From NCBI GenBank assembly GCA_944390735.1, contig CALXRL010000090.1:1-64000 (forward strand): a DNA stretch of 64,000 bases, read 5' to 3'. Origin of the DNA: an uncultured Victivallales bacterium. Its GTDB lineage: Bacteria; Verrucomicrobiota; Lentisphaeria; Victivallales; UBA1829. The notes under the pieces were generated by a model, which was given only the letters and a program-made list of their open reading frames with translations, was not told the origin of the DNA and searched no databases. Positions 63,450 through 64,000 of the stretch are shown here, piece by piece. A program made the position numbers and the translations under genes. Each line of letters starts with the position of its first letter. Position 1 is the stretch's first letter.

Positions 63450-63908
63450 TCAATTTGTTTTTCTAGCCGCTGAGCAATACGCCTCGAACGCGGTCTCCGT
63501 TGCGATCGCGGCGTTGCTGGCTTTCATGACTCCCCACCAGTAGGCACGCTCAATTCTATACGAGCGTTTGAGCATTTTCAGGGTCCAGAGAGGAAATTCC
63601 GCGTCGAAAATTTTCCGGGTGTTCACCGTCCAGCAACGGACGGTCACCTCGAAATCCTCCCGACGGCCTGTCGATTCGGTGTATTGCGCATCGTGAATCA
63701 ATACGACCGGAGAAAATAACGACATCGCCTTCGTAAGGATCTCCCGCGCCGCAGGAATCCAGCTGTCTGGCCCCGCACCGTTATAAACGTCTCTGGCGAG
63801 AGCTGAATTCGTGTATTTTAACAGAATATCAACTCCCTCCAGATTATAGACAAGGCATTGCTCCCGGAGGCGGGCGATCTCCTCCGGCGTCGCACAAGGG
63901 TTATTCAT
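63450..63908 (-). CDS. Hypothetical protein, probable phage or accessory origin
   Basis: The 152-residue protein has no signal peptide. It has an aromatic-rich middle (LWTLKMLKRSYRIERAYWWGV) and a HDAQYTESTGRREDFEVTVRCW segment. I do not recognise a family. It is encoded right after a hairpin (63929-63953) and 13 bases before the lipoprotein gene. Its gene start at 63908 overlaps no other feature. Position among short, same-strand genes fits a phage late region. Confidence 0.6.
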   Translation of the reverse strand: MNNPCATPEEIARLREQCLVYNLEGVDILLKYTNSALARDVYNGAGPDSWIPAAREILTKAMSLFSPVVLIHDAQYTESTGRREDFEVTVRCWTVNTRKIFDAEFPLWTLKMLKRSYRIERAYWWGVMKASNAAIATETAFEAYCSAARKTN

Positions 63909-63928
63909 TTTTCACCTCATTATGTGAC

Positions 63929-63959
63929 CGGACGCGGGGGATATCCGCGTCCGTTTTTT
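63929..63959 (+). terminator. Hairpin with T-run between two leftward genes
   Basis: CGGACGCGG (63929-63937) and CCGCGTCCG (63945-63953) form a perfect 9-bp stem followed on the plus strand by TTTTTT (63954-63959). No rightward gene ends here. On the minus strand it has only an A-run before it. Confidence 0.55.
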
Positions 63960-63962
63960 CCG

Positions 63963-64000
63963 TCAATAGGTCTCCAGAACCGTCCGGACCTGTGCAATAA
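63963..64000 (-). CDS. Partial coding sequence (C-terminus), possible phage protein
   Basis: A minus-strand reading frame enters the window from the right and ends in AQVRTVLETY and a TGA at 63963-63965. Only the last codons are visible. Position suggests that it is the next upstream gene of the same leftward cluster. Confidence 0.35.
   Translation of the reverse strand, partial: IAQVRTVLETY

Overview
The window looks like chromosomal DNA of a Lentisphaerota (Victivallales-like) bacterium. This is inferred from several features together: many short prepilin-like proteins with an FTLIELL N-terminus and a DGH motif near the C-terminus, each next to a secreted glycoside hydrolase; a large load of secreted carbohydrate-active enzymes under LacI, GntR and AraC regulators; and Gram-negative lipoproteins and signal peptides. 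No SusC/SusD pair, rRNA, tRNA or CRISPR array was recognised. No database search was possible.

Layout. 1-10.2 kb: a tight ten-gene leftward operon with a Tad/Flp-type secretion core (CpaB, an FHA-CpaF ATPase fusion, TadB, TadC), then DUF192, FHA and PEGA proteins, a membrane protein, RsmG and a solute-binding protein. 10.2-16.1 kb: a secreted alanine/lysine/proline-rich protein, a URO-D/MtaA-type methyltransferase, a sugar-isomerase-like protein and an 809-residue protein of unknown function downstream of an AraC regulator. 17.2-23.1 kb: LacI regulator, pseudopilin, small secreted protein, large secreted glycosidase and a VOC protein. 23.1-33.8 kb: housekeeping genes (esterase, lipoprotein, alanine racemase, NhaC antiporter, sugar kinase, Nudix hydrolase, ClpC, XRE regulator). 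33.9-44.1 kb: GntR/LacI hybrid regulator, pseudopilin, GH42-like glycosidase and two tandem sialate O-acetylesterases. 44.2-50.5 kb: an ABC permease and binding protein with no ATPase, and a sialidase-like protein divergent from an AraC regulator. 50.6-52.4 kb: acetyltransferase, ferritin and QueH. 52.4-61.4 kb: pseudopilin plus GH5, then an SDR, then AraC divergent from a GH-D-like glycosidase, pseudopilin and secreted glycosidase. 61.4-64 kb: a more AT-rich accessory segment with small unknown proteins, a triple zinc-ribbon protein, a consensus promoter with paired operators, and phage-like genes.

The main pattern is a cassette seen four times: (regulator) - single pseudopilin - secreted glycosidase. 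In two cassettes, on opposite strands and with unrelated DNA-binding domains (LacI and GntR), the regulator stop codon overlaps the pseudopilin start as ATGA. This suggests the pseudopilin is a working part of each glycan-degrading unit and not a stray pilus gene. The operons begin with near-consensus sigma-70 promoters, and two AraC genes sit beside 20-bp-spaced direct repeats that look like their operators.
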